Source: Kalmusia sp. IMI 367209
Lineage: Eukaryota > Ascomycota > Dothideomycetes > Pleosporales > Didymosphaeriaceae
DNA length: 64,000 bases
Assembly: GCA_027946365.1 (NCBI GenBank)
Contig: JAPEUQ010000006.1
Coordinates: 2,232,001-2,296,000, forward strand
Direction of reading: 5' to 3'
Under the pieces are notes generated by a model that made no database searches, had not been told where the DNA came from, and worked only from the letters and a program-made list of their open reading frames with translations. This document shows, in pieces, positions 10,014-22,126 of the stretch. A program made the translations under genes and the position numbers. Positions within the stretch are counted from its first letter, which is position 1; every line of letters begins with the position of its first letter.

Positions 10014-12577
10014 CTTGGATTCCCTTGGATATAATCTGATGTTCCCTTAGATTTTTGCGTTGGAAAACGACGAGATTGCTTAGATAGGAGGACGCTGCTA
10101 TTTCCTAGCGTAGGTGAAGGACGTAGCAATTCAGGAGGATGAGGGTTTGTGAAGTGAGCATCAATATGGTCCTGTTTCATGGCATATCTATAGTTCATAC
10201 TAGTGATGACAATTCGCCGAAAGAGACATTGAAGTATAATGATCACACGCTGCGGGGCATGATATCGTGTGGACCTGCCTCTTTGGGCTTAGTCTCCATC
10301 CAGGCGTGACTGCTACTCTCCTGATAGTGCTTGAAGCTCCGCAATATGCAATTGAGTTCGTTCGGGAGATAGAACTACAAGAGTCTAAAGAATGGCCCTT
10401 GTGTGATGCCTAAGTCAGTTGAAACTTCACTCGTCTCTGCTTTAGGCAGCAGCGCTCGCTGCAATGACCGCGACTTACGCTCTGCAATCCTTACAAAGAC
10501 ACGAGGTGTTTTTTACCGCCAAAACGCATGTGTGTTTTTACAGTACTAGGAAAGCAGTGAGTGCATGTGTCTTCGCACCAAGCGCAGAAGCACCTACCAA
10601 TCAATACATTCGGCTTTCAATTAGGGACAATACTTTCCTTTTGATATTGCAATCATCAATGTTATTTCGCATGCACTCGTGCGATCCGCAAACATATACA
10701 ACAAAAATGTACTTAGCTGTATTAGGCTTGAGTCGCGGAAGTAAATGATCATCTTTGACGCTTTCCTTACGGTGTAGGCTGCAGTCATATCACGTGACCT
10801 TTGACTGTAGCCTGGAGTCTGGCCGCAATCCATTTGCGCACATGTTTGCATTGCTCGGATGGATGAGCTGGCGCTGCCAGGTCTCGCATCGCACTCAGCC
10901 GTCAGTTTGAAACTCTTCCCTGCCTATTCCCTTGGAAATTTCCCCTCCTATATTATATCTTGAATGCAGCGAATCTGATAGGAAAGTAGCTACACAATGG
11001 TCCATCTTCAGATGGCAGGTTTCGATTACCTTGACAATGGCTTCGGCTGTTGGCTCTTTCCTTTTTGGCGAGTGGTCCTAAGCCGAACTTCCCTATTATT
11101 TGACTCTTTACGCATGCGCATGCGTTCAAACCTAATCTTCAGACACGCCTCAAGTAAGGATTTTGTTCTTTTTTATCTCGGTTTAATTGATTGGTCAAGC
11201 TTGAGAGGCTGCGCTGCTGCCTTCTGCGCATGCTTCCGCCTTCTTTTTTTTGCCCCAACCCCGCTTTTTTCCTACACTCAATAGCTACAGCAATCAAAGA
11301 CCTACCACTACGACGACTAGCTTAACAATTTGGTGTAAAGCTTGCAAATTCTTTCATGTTATATTTGCCCCGGCACAGTTGACTAACAACATGATTCTTA
11401 GCCAAGAAAATGGTAAGAGAGTCACGTCATTTACACGACCATTCAAGTCTTGATTATCATCACACTTCAAGCTCCTTCTCTACTTTTCAGAATTAGTCTA
11501 CTAAACGTACAGTGCATTCTATTTTCGATATTCTACCATCGAACGCGCTCGTCTTGCGTAGCGGCTCCTGCATGAAGACTCCGTCCTCAAACCTCATTCT
11601 GTGCTCAACATACACATAAAGTATTGTGAAATCACATAATTTCAGCCAGACAAGTGATGCATAGCCCAGAAGGGCCCACGACCTCGATTTGTTCTTCGTT
11701 ATCTACGTATCCCTCTCACAATCTACCACCCTAGCGACGCAACTATGCCTGCCATAAAGCCCTCGTATCTAACCCCGAGCTACACTGTGATACCCATACC
11801 CAGTGTTCCGTCCAAAATAATCCACAAGTATACCAAGTGTACAAACGATCCAACGAAAGCGCTTCATGTATTACCTCCCGCGCTCAAAATACACAAATGA
11901 ACGACCATTATTTTGCATACGTGTCGCCCTAGATAACGCAAGACTACGAAAGTAGCCGTGGCAATCGCAGATGAATCGAAATAAATGTGTGCCCACCTAA
12001 GCGCCAAAAGCGAAAAGCCATCATGATATCCCTTTTCCCATACCTAGCAGTGTAGTTGAAGAAGTGACAAGTACGTAATGTACAACAGTGTTCGATAGGA
12101 AAAAGTCATCAGAACACATATTTTAAATGAAGTGATTCGCAGCCATGATAGGGGGACGATGTTCCAAAGACGGCTATAGAGATGCAGCGCAAAGCCGACA
12201 ATTCAGGAGCTAACACTGCGATGGTAAATTTTTCTGATCATCAGACAAGAGCTTTGCGCGGGGATCGGATTCGGGTTGAAGAGACTGCCGCTCGTTGCTT
12301 GGATGTATATGCATTGATGCGTGCAGGTAGGCCCTACATTCCCCGAAATCGTTGCCAAAGAACACGGGGTTGTCTGTAGGAACTCCCGAGGTTATTGTGC
12401 GAGATAGTAATACTCCTTGAGTTGTCTCCAAACAGAATGAACTACATCTAGAAGATCCCGAGTTTGTTGCGCGAGATCCTAAGCTGTTCTTGTGGAAGAC
12501 CAGCAGCTATCCGTAGAAGACCTAGAGACGGGTATGTGTGGTCCCGAAGCTCGCGAGGAAAAGTGTTCCTCATGCTA
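10014..12577. other. 2.5-kb region without a convincing gene
   Basis: This lies between the start of the FAD oxidoreductase and the 3' end of a Zn2Cys6 factor, both on minus. No frame over 110 codons looks coding. Around 11190-11412 there is a pyrimidine-rich tract, then CTAAC and TTCTTAG, then an AAAATGGTAAGAGAG context. This resembles a promoter with a 5' UTR intron, but the following frame stops within about 20 codons. A 16-bp perfect palindrome lies at 11110-11125. Confidence 0.5.
11110..11125. repeat. 16-bp perfect palindrome
   Basis: ACGCATGCGCATGCGT is its own reverse complement and contains two overlapping GCATGC-type cores. It could be a dimeric protein-binding site; no regulator can be assigned. 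Confidence 0.6.
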
Positions 12578-14781
12578 CTAATAATAAGAGTATGGATTGT
12601 TGGAAGCTTGTTGATGCTGTGACGTCGTATTATGCTGGGATTGTAGTAGATCTTGCTGCTGCATAATATTAACGTTCGGTGGGATGTAGTGTTCCTGGTA
12701 AGGATGCTGAGCATTGTTGAAGTCAACCCCAACCAAGGGGTTCATCCTCGGATACATACGAGTTTGCGGTTGCATTTGCGGTGCTGGAGCTTGCTGCTGG
12801 GGTGGCTGTGCTTGTTGATGCTCCTGGTTGTTCCATCCCCATCTTTCCTTCAGTTCGTCGTTCATGAAACCCACGCGCCAGCCGGTCTCGGTGCGGATCT
12901 TGTCGACAATGTTGAGGACTTCTTCTTGGGCGTCGCGCCGGGTAAGACATTCAGCTGCGATTGCGAGGGAACGAAGAGCTACGGAAGCAACGCCTCGATC
13001 CTTAACATGGGCGCTGATGCCGCAGATCAGTTGCGAATGCTCTGTGAGCATTTGGTGCATTTCAGGCGTATCTGAATTTTGGAGAGGATTAATCTGTGCA
13101 AGGAGACACATGCATGTATGGTAGAAGAGTCGTGACACGATGCTAGCTCGCTTGATCAACCAAACCTCTGGGAAGCACGAACCGGAAAGCGTTTGCCCCG
13201 GGTAGAGATATGCCATAGGATGCATGGTCCTGGGAATGCATGTGTTCCATCTGTCAGCCAGCTCTGTGAGTCCTAACCATTTGACGTATCGCGCTTGAGC
13301 GTTTTGCTTTGCGATTTCTTCGTCTCGCGGGATAGAAGCACGGAAATTGCAGACTTTGGCGACAATGTAGACGATGCGGTGAGTCCAGAACTCTTCTCTT
13401 CCCGATTCAGTTTCCGGCTCAAGATTCATATCGATGCCCCACTCGTCGGGATCCCAGGCGACTTGCCAGTTGAAGTGAAGGCAACTGAGCAGCTCCATGC
13501 CAACGTTGAGCCAGAAGCATGCAGCACCAATGCCGCTTGATCGAGCATTCCACCCACACTCCTTGATGAGGGCTCGTGCGCCGGCGATGTGATTCATACG
13601 TTGGAGCGCACGCTCGCCCATGATCTCGTAGACGTTGAGGATGACGGCTGTGGTTGCACATAGCACCGTATCTCTGTCTGGGTCCTGCAACGCATCTAAC
13701 AGATGTTTTGTCGCTTTATCATAGTATTTCAGCGCCCTATCTTGACTATACCGCTTATTGACAAGTGCAAGATGTCTCGCACCAGAAGCTAGGAAAGCAT
13801 TGAGCAGCATTGGCTCCTTCAAGGCGTGAAAGGGGAGTTGTCGAGAGAACTAGCCAAGTAAGCGTCTGCTGGGAGCTCGGACAAGGGGTAAGTGGGGAAG
13901 AAAGAAAAGGGTCGCCTACGTGCTTCTTCGCATCCATGCTGTCCATCCAGATGCCCACTTCTTCAACAAAGACCTGCATGAAGAGCACCTCCTCCTGATC
14001 GACCAGATAGTCGGGCCCGTCCAGGTCTTGCAACTCGCGCCCATGCGTCCGAGACAGATGGGACTCTTCAGGGTTGGGCGTCATGAACGCGTTGACCGAA
14101 GCCTGTGCGCTCATGCCATCCGAAGGGGTCGAGTGGGGGAGCTGGTGCTGAGGGGTGTTCTGAAACGTTCTCATTGGCGCGTAACCAGCCTGGGAGCCGT
14201 ACTCAGACGCTATATCGGAATAAGAGATGCGGTGGTGGTGGGCATACGTAGTCTGGTACGCAGCTGGCTCGAAGCTGCGGGACCTTGCGTGTGCTGCGGT
14301 CCGCGAGGGATACATCTCCAGGCCGCCTATATACTCGGAGGCGATCTTGCGAGACTCATCCTTGAAGTCGACGGCCCAATTGTCTTTGTCGGGGCGCATG
14401 TTAGCAAAGGGTAGCGAGACACATGGCGTGCGTGAGACATGCAAGTGCAGCCGAAGATTACGTACCGGTTGGCGGAATCAGATGGGGTGGGTTCTTGACC
14501 TGGGTGTCGATCCAGTTGATGCGCATGCCCCTCCTGCATTCGCGGTTGGACTTGAGGCAGTTCTGGCAGCTAGGGGCGCCCTCGTCGCACTTCAGATGGC
14601 GGTCTCTGCACGTGAGGCAGCCGGTGCGCGTCCGGGTAGACTTGCCCGACTTTGCCTTGGACTGCGCGGGCGGCGTGTGCTCCTGGGCCTCGGGCTGCTG
14701 CATGTCATGGGCAGCATTCGCAGCCTCTGCGATGCTGGCATGTTGCGTTGCTTGCATGGCGAGGGCGATGGCGCCGGCCAT
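12578..14781 (-). CDS. Zn2Cys6 transcription factor (Fungal_trans_2 type)
   Basis: Model complement(join(12578..13849,13920..14383,14466..14781)), 683 aa. The N-terminal binuclear cluster is canonical: Cys55-x2-Cys58-x6-Cys65-x6-Cys72-x2-Cys75-x6-Cys82 ([14 protein letters not shown]). Intron 1 (82 bp, GTACGT donor, GCTAAC branch) joins PPT to [11 protein letters not shown]. Intron 2 (70 bp, GTAGGC donor, CTTGGCTAG acceptor) joins AKKH to [14 protein letters not shown], the start of the long fungal-specific domain ([17 protein letters not shown]). The C-terminal 100 residues are rich in Gln, Pro and Asn ([11 protein letters not shown]), as in activation regions. The start is the ATG at 14781; upstream in-frame codons include no other ATG. 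It is divergent from asa1. Targets are unknown. Confidence 0.88.
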
Positions 14782-15471
14782 GGTGGGCGACGGGTGATGG
14801 CGATAGTGGTGGTGATGGTGTTGTAGTTGCGGCAAGAATAGCCTGGGTCGTGGAGGGGAAGGAATAGCCAGAGGCGCAAAGAGTGTCGCTCGCCGTGGAA
14901 GCGCCCGCCCAAAAGACCCACCAGGAGATGGCGCCGGCTCGCGCCTCGATGCTGGCGTGGTGCGGCCGTCGAGCGAGAGGGTGCAGGCTCCACGGGCGGC
15001 CGCGAGGGCTCTTGCGGGTTGCGTGCGGTGGGAGGTGCTGGAAGCTTGGCCTAAGGTGCAGCTGGGGAGCAGAGCAGTTTTAAACGGGCGGCTTCGCCTC
15101 GTCTTGTCACTTTCAGATAAGCCCTCCCCTAAAATAGACGCCCGACCCTGGCCATGAGCAAACCCCCAACGCCGAGTCCTCTGCTATGTCAGCTCGTCCG
15201 CCATTGCTGTGGATGCTGCCAGACGCAAGCCAGCGTCGCTTTGTCGCTCAGGAGGTCGCTCAGCATGCGCAGTGTGGGAGCTGCGCCGTACGCCGTGCGC
15301 GCTCAGGCAGCCAGATGATGCGCTTTGCGGCCTGTTGCGGCCTAGCGCGCCCTCCTGCAACGCGGATGGGAGAGCTTCCTGCGCCCGTGACGCAACGCCT
15401 GGACCCAGCGTCGATCGCCCTACCGCTTCCCTGATCCTCGCCTCTTGAAATATCACACTACGCTCCATAGC
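14782..15471. promoter_or_regulatory. divergent promoter region, Zn2Cys6 factor / asa1
   Basis: About 690 bp of GC-rich, CpG-rich DNA lies between two divergent start codons, with several frames of 60-160 codons that look like composition artefacts. I see no clear TATA box. It should contain the promoters and 5' UTRs of both genes. Confidence 0.5.
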
Positions 15472-17299
15472 ATGGCCGTTGACGTCGCGAGCTCGCAGGC
15501 TTCTCGTGGCCCCGCACAGCCAAGCTACATCTTCCGCGGCCATACCGCACACATTCACAGCGTCCAGATCCTGCGCCGCAACACGTTCCTGCTCACTGGC
15601 GATGCCGACGGCTGGGTCGTATACTGGAAATTGGAGACCAAACGGCCTCTGGCGGTGTGGAAGGCTCACGATGCTGCAATACTTGGAACCGCTGAATGGG
15701 GGCCGGACAAGATCATAACGTGCGTTTCCCCTTTTGCGCGCCTCGCCTGCAGCCTAGCAAAACAGTCACTGATGCATATCGCTTCCAGGCATGGGCGCGA
15801 CAATACTCTGCGGATATGGCAGTTGGCGGTGGCATCGGTAAACTATTCGACAGTGCTGCCTGCAGATGGAACAGACACCCACAGGCCAAAGCCGTGGCTG
15901 TTGCATTCCCTACCTGTGAACACGCTCAATTTCTGCGCCTTTTCCATGTGCTATGAGCGCACATCTCGGAATGGTGCCGAATCTCAACGGTCGCCAACCG
16001 AGTCAAGCGAGCCGATCTACATCGCCGTACCCGGGAGAGACGACAAGAAAATCGAAGTCTATCAGTTCCCAGACGAGAAGCTGGTGTGTGTGGTGCCAAG
16101 GATTGGGACTTCAGATACGGGTGAGTACTCGAATCTGATTGCTGGAGGTATTCGAGTGCAATATCTTGGCGACAGTGAACATGTAATCTCGTTACCACCG
16201 TGCAGACCAATACGATAATGCGATCTACCGCTAATAAGGCACAGGTATGGTCATGGCTGTGAAAGTAACACACCACCGGCCTTCAGAAAACATACTTGTG
16301 CTCGCTGGATACGAAAGTGGTTTCACAGCAGCGCATCTGGTACCTCGTACCCCAGCAGCAACACGAACGTCAACCCTGGGCTTGGCACAGACAATATATC
16401 TCAGCCGGCCGCATACGCAGCCTGTACTATCACTGGACGCATCACCAGATTGCACAACATACTTCACGTCATCAGCCGATGCCGTCATCGCAATGCATCA
16501 GATCCCTGACCTACCCCATCATGTCGACGCTAAACCTACACCTACAGGAAATGCACCCTCAGCAACGAATAACACTGAGTTTACTGTTGTAGACAATCAA
16601 CGCAATACTGAGCCATTAAATGGTGGTCCAGGTTTAGCAAGCTCACTTAACGCAAACGCAAAAGACCAAGCAACCACCCAAGTCCGCCACTTCCCTCCCG
16701 AGCCCTCCGAACATATTGCAACCATCGAGCCTATCGAACCCCAAGGAGCTCCACGACCCCCAGGAGTGCTAAACTTCTCCAAGAAGCCTGTGCCTCCTAA
16801 TCCCTCCCACTCATCAACTGCACAACCTTCCACTCTCTCCTCTCTCCTCTCTACCATTCCCGCGTCGTCCAAACAAAAGCCTCCACCTCCCATCCCTACT
16901 GCGACCACTCCTGAGCCCGCCTACAAGACCGTCAACACCAAACACGCAGGTCAACAATCCTTACGTGTGCGCTCTGACGGCCGGCTGCTCGTAACAGGTG
17001 GCTGGGATAGCAGGGTGCGTATCTACAGCGCGAAAACGCTGAAGGAGGTTGCAGTATTGAAATGGCACAAGGAGGGTGTGTATGCGGTAGATTTCGGGAA
17101 CCTTCTGAGAGAGGAAGACATCAAATCAGACAAGGATGAAGGAAGTGACGTAAATAGGGAAACAGACGGAAGTGAAGTAGCGAGGAAGCCAACGGGACTA
17201 AGCCGCTTACAGCGCCAGCGAGAGCAACAAGTGCAGCTCAAACACTGGGTCGTCGCCGGCGCAAAGGACGGAAAAGTCAGTCTATGGGACGTATTTTAA
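15472..17299 (+). CDS. asa1: ASTRA-associated protein 1 (WD40)
   Basis: Model join(15472..15719,15789..16120,16245..17299), 544 aa. WD40 repeats are visible at the N-terminus (YIFRGHTAHIHSVQIL, then DADGWVVYWKLE; HGRDNTLRIWQL), in the middle (RPHTQPVLSLDASPDCTTYF) and at the C-terminus (LLVTGGWDSRVRIYSA; WVVAGAKDGKVSLWDVF). A proline- and serine-rich insert lies around residues 290-400. The order and the closing SLWDVF motif match fungal ASA1, a partner of the ASTRA/TTT assembly that acts with Tra1/TOR-family kinases. Intron 1 is 69 bp; intron 2 is 124 bp with a CTAAT branch. Intron 1 is a multiple of three and has no in-frame stop, so retention would insert 23 residues. Confidence 0.85.
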
Positions 17300-18833
17300 T
17301 ACCGCTCAAAGACGTCTCTAAGAGCAAGAGCACACATATTCTAGATCCCATCGCCTAACCTAGAATTATCAAATCTAGCGTATGCGACCGTCCGCCCCCC
17401 AAATCATCCACATCGTTGTCCGCGCCACAACGTCCGCCACCCTAGCCGTGGGTCCAACACCCAACGACATGACCTTCCGCAGCACGTCCCGTCTCCCTCA
17501 TGCTTCTTCAACCTTCACGTCCTCCCGCCTGCCGTGTGTCAATGTATCTTGTACCTCGCACGTTAGTTTTTCCTCCTATCACCCCCCCACGATCCAAGCC
17601 AACCCACGCCCCACGCCTCGCCCTACCGCGCCACGCCCTGCACTCCGCACCAAAACAGCAGAAAGCGCGATACTCCCCTCCCACACACCATCTTGTCGCC
17701 AAAACCAGTCCGACGCAACAGATGCCGGAAGAGCCACAAGACCGCCTGCCTCAGGTATCTCGAATTGCTTTTGTCCCCCGCCGCCCGCAGAAAAAAAAAG
17801 CAACTACCGCGATCGATGGCGCGGGATAAATCGCTTTGTACAACCACAGTCCGGCAAATACGCAAGCCCGACGCTCGCTGAAACACGCGCCGTGCAGAAG
17901 CCTCGGCTACGCGTCCTGGACGAGCGAGGCAGCGCTTCACCGTTCGCGAACCCATAGCGGCCGGCCCGTTCGATGGGGCCCCTACACGCGAACGGGTGCT
18001 GAGGTCCCTACTACGAGCGAGTGATAAGCGGGCAACCTTCCTGTTTGGGCCAGGCGAGGCGGCTCGAGATGGTCGCATCCTTGGGACGCATCATAAGAGA
18101 TGTGATATACGTGCCTAAGCGTCGTGCGACTCAACATTTAGCCAGTGCAGAGACGCATTGCGTCGAATAATGAGAGCGTGAATTGTGCGTAGTGTCTAGG
18201 AAGGGGGGATACGGGAGATTGCGTGTTGCTTCTTGCATGCAGAATATGGTGTCGGTATCGACGCTGCAGTCGCAGCTCCATTTCATTGTAGAGATGCCCG
18301 TGGCAGTGCATATACATACAAAGCGCCAAGTACAAAAGAAAAGTAGGTATGTAGGTATAATCGCTAGTTATTCAAACATCCACGCCGTCTCACGAAGCAC
18401 AGCCAAGGAATCGCCCGCCCACCGTCAAACGCCATCAAGTCGTAGTAAAGAAAAAATGCCTAGGAGCAGAATGTCTATAACTCAAAATTGCCACCGTGGT
18501 AAGTATGCATGGATGCTACCTCTTCCCGGAGTAAGATAGCTGGTGCGACGGCCTGTCATTTCGGCTCCGTCGCTAAATCATGATGTGTAGTGATGACAGG
18601 ATGAAGATAAGATGCTTTTTGTTGTGTGCAGGGTGGACCCAACTTGTGCTGAGGCCCGCGCCGTTTCGCACATCCCGAGCTCGCTTCGTAATAACATGTC
18701 GAGTTGCGCGCATAAGCAAGACCGCATATGGAAAAAGGGTTGGACATGAGCTCGCATCATACAAGTCTAGTTGGGCGTATATGCAAGATCGCTCAGGCCA
18801 AAAGGGTCCAGGTATCGTAGTAGCTAGCAACCG
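17300..18833. other. convergent intergenic region
   Basis: This lies between the 3' ends of asa1 and tsc1. It is GC-rich from about 17380 to 18080, with overlapping frames on both strands (up to about 190 codons) that are Ser/Pro/Arg-rich and match no family I know. From 18100 to 18830 I see nothing coding. A short ATG frame at 17721 (MPEEPQDRLPQ) ends after 35 codons. Confidence 0.45.
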
Positions 18834-21800
18834 CTACACGATGTTCCTCAGACCACGGAAACCTCCGGTCTTCTTCTCCGTCTTCTTCGGCTCCTTTGTT
18901 TCTTTCTTTTTGCTGGAGTGGTTTTGTGCGCCACCTACGGTCATCTTGTTAGCCTCCACAAATATGGCGTTTGTGTGCCTGAAACTTACCACGGCCATAG
19001 AATCGAACATCCGGCTGCTTCGCCCCTCCTTTGTCCTTTCTATCTCCCTTGCTGCTGTTGGTGTCGGCGGAATAGTCGCTCTTGCCACTGGATTGGGGAG
19101 CTCCCGTAATATTCTGTTGTTCGAACAAGGCGTTTAGGGATTTCTCATATGGTGCGGAGAAGTCTGGTCCGTATCCGTGCATCTGTGAACGGGCTAGAGC
19201 ATCCAGCCGTGTCTGTCGGGCAGGTGACATGGTAGCAGAAGGGCTGGCTGGAGAGACTGGAGACTGATGTTCGGTATAGGAATCGTATCCTTGAGAGAGT
19301 ACATCGGATGTCAGCGGCGGGAGTAGCCTGGAATCGTACGCGCTACTGGCGCGCACACTGAAGTTGCGACTGAGTGCGTCCCGCTCTGGGTTGTCGTTGG
19401 TGTACTCCCCTTTCTCGAGGTTGCGCAAGCGTCCAAGGAGAGCTTGGTGCTCGCCTTCAAGGTCGTGATATTGCATCTCAAGCTCCATCTTCTGCTCTTG
19501 TAGACGCTGATACATTTTCTTCATATTCGTGATCTTAGCGTTGTTCGCAGCGAGTGCTGAATCGAGCATCTGCTGAACGGATTGCGGCAGCTGTCCTGGT
19601 CGGCCGGCGCTCCTTTCGGTCAATTGTATTCGTGACTCTAGCTCCATGATTCTACGTTCATACGCTTTTACGGCTCGCTCACGCTCCGACTCTCGGCTAC
19701 TCAACCGCATGTTCGCTATTTCGAGGTCGTTGCGGAGTTCGTTACGCTGCTGTATGAGCGAGTTAAGCTCTTTGTGCTGGCTTTCGTACGTGGCGATCTT
19801 CTCCTGAGCCGCATCAAGCTCGTGCCGCATATTGCTATAGTCCTCCAACTCGAATTCGAGTGCCTGTGTCCGTTGCTGAGCTCGCAGCTGGTCAGCCTCT
19901 GCCTTCTCTACAATCGTCTTGAGGTGATCATAGTCTGCCTGCGTCTTTTTAAGCTCAAAGCGAAGGGTTTCCTCTTCGTCTTGCCGGACTTTGTGCTCAT
20001 CTCTGAACGACTTCACTTTGCCGGTGAGTTCACGCTCCCAATTTTGCGTCTGGTTCCGACGGGTAAGTGTTTCCTTCTTAAGCTGAGCATACTGCTCGTT
20101 CATCTTGGCGAGTTTAGCTTTGAGAGTCTTATTTGCATTGATAAGGTTTTGTGTGTCGGCTTCTGCAGTGGCCTCCTTGATGTGTTTCCTCTGCATCTGC
20201 CCAATGTGTGCCATGTGCTGGGATTTCAAGTATCGCTCGAAGTTCAGATCATTTCGTAGTAGCATAATCTCTCTCTGCAATGCAGCCATGCTTAGATTCT
20301 GGAAGTCTGACTGGGCAGGCGAGCCTGGGACACTGACAACATGCGCAAAGTTGCCCGCGCTTGGGGTGTGCAAGGTGAGACGTTGCGGAGCTACCGCCGG
20401 CGCGGAGAGAAAGCTTTGCTTTCTTGGTGCTACCTTTGTTGGTGGAAGTGTCGGCGACTCAATCACATCTCTGCACTGTAACAGTGGTGAGGCCGACTTG
20501 ACCGACTTGACCGATTTGACCGACTTCACATCTGGGACTTCTGGGAAATCGGGAATCTCGGAAAGGTCTGGCTGGCTGTTCGCAGTCGAGGCAACCATGG
20601 TTGATTGCGTGTTCCTCCAGCTCGCAGCTGACTCATGCGCAGTGGCGCCATCGTCGAGAGCGAAGTCGGATTCTGGAATGGGTGGGACGGGAATGTCGGG
20701 TAGCTTTGTGGTGGGTGGTGGTCCAGGATCGTCGAGGGTGGTAGACACGGCGACACACAAGTCCATACAGTCCATGACGACGTCAGCAGGATCGCTGTCG
20801 AGCCACCGATTTTCTATCAATTCATCCTCGATCGTAGTGGAGAACATGTTCGGATGCATGAGATGTACTCGTCGATATGGCTCGGTTCTGCTGTGAAGGA
20901 GATCAGGGTCCAGATCAAAGTCATCAGCGCCCGGGAAGTTCATTGACTTGAGTAACTTCCTCGGCTTTCGGATGAAGCTCATGAAATTCAAGGGGAACAG
21001 GCCGTAGAGGAAGGTGAAATAGTGCAGGAGTGTCGGTGGAGATGTGTCAGCATAGTCGGTGGAATGCTGCAGCTGTTCCCATGCCGGCTCGGAGTCTTCC
21101 TCTTCTGACATGTCCTCTACATCCTCGTCTAGGGCAAAATCGGATGCGGCGGTGCTGTCTGGATTTCCAAATTTGTCCCAACACAGTATCCTGCTGTAGA
21201 TAAGGAACAGCCGCGGAAGATGGTGATCGGATGTGAGGGCAGAAGTGATATGAGGTAGGAACATGATGAGCACCACCAATGCCTGGCCAACGACGGTCGA
21301 GGAGGTGTCGATGAGTAAGCACTTCTCCAGATGCTGGATAAGCTGTGTCTCGAGAACCAGGTGGAGGTGAGGTGTTTGCAGCCTGACGAAGGCATTCAGT
21401 AGGATCAGCGCCTGGGTGCGGTGCCGTTTCTGGACGAAGAGCCCATCTACGGCGAAGAGCAGTTCCTTGGGCTGCTTCCGTCCAAATGCCACGAGCACCG
21501 ACTCCACCTCGTTGGAAACAAAATCGTCCTCGGGCGAGGGGACATTTTCGGTTGCTGACGGGATCTTGGTCCTTGCCATGTATATGTCCAACGTCTTTCT
21601 GAGAAATAAGCTCGATAGCCGCGCGTGCTCCCCGTCCTTGTCTCCCTCGGGATCGAAAACTAGCAGGCTCTGGACCAGCTCTTTTGCGTCTTCCACCTCA
21701 TGCCTCTTGTGCCCGACACTGTCGATGGTGGGCTTGAGCACCAGGTCCCACCACTCGCCTAGCCGCGCCTCTCCCGTCAGCGCAGGCCTGATGGCGCGCA

Positions 21801-22126
21801 GGACGCTGAGGAAGGCGCCGAGTTTTGCTGGACTGCCCGCAACATATTTCGTGTACAGCGCCAGCAGGTCGTCGTGAAAGCGCTGCGAATCAGCATCGTC
21901 GATCTCGTCGTACTTTTCGAGGAAGCCGGCGATGGTGGCGCGCAGCTCGTCGGGCAGCGGGCAGGGCACCGCCGGGGCAGAAAAGGCAGCATTGAGCGTC
22001 TTGAGGGTCTCGCGCATCGACCTGGTATCGGTGGTGGTGAGTATTGCAGCATGGGGAAGAGGAGGTGGAGGAGGTGGTGGTGGTGGTGGATCGAGTGTGA
22101 GAAGAGTGCACCTACCCAGACGCCAT
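18834..22126 (-). CDS. tsc1: hamartin (TSC1)
   Basis: Model complement(join(18834..18934,18990..22021,22116..22126)), 1047 aa. Exon 1 is 11 nt and gives MASG joined to SMRETLKTLNAAF; intron 1 is 94 bp (GTAGGT donor, TACCAG acceptor). The last intron is 55 bp (GTAAGT donor, CGTAG acceptor) and leads to a lysine-rich tail ending GGFRGLRNIV. The first half is the helical hamartin domain (residues about 1-350). Residues about 590-870 form a long coiled coil (heptads through LRAQQRTQALEFELEDY and SLIQQRNELRNDLEIA). A 9-bp tandem repeat near 20493-20528 encodes VKSVKSVKSVKS. In other fungi TSC1 binds TSC2 and restrains Rheb/TOR signalling; TSC2 is not in this window. Confidence 0.88.

Noticed and set aside
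17382..18078. Overlapping GC-rich frames (up to about 190 codons) after asa1
   Set aside because: Arg/Ser/Pro-rich on both strands with no motif; typical of GC-rich non-coding DNA.
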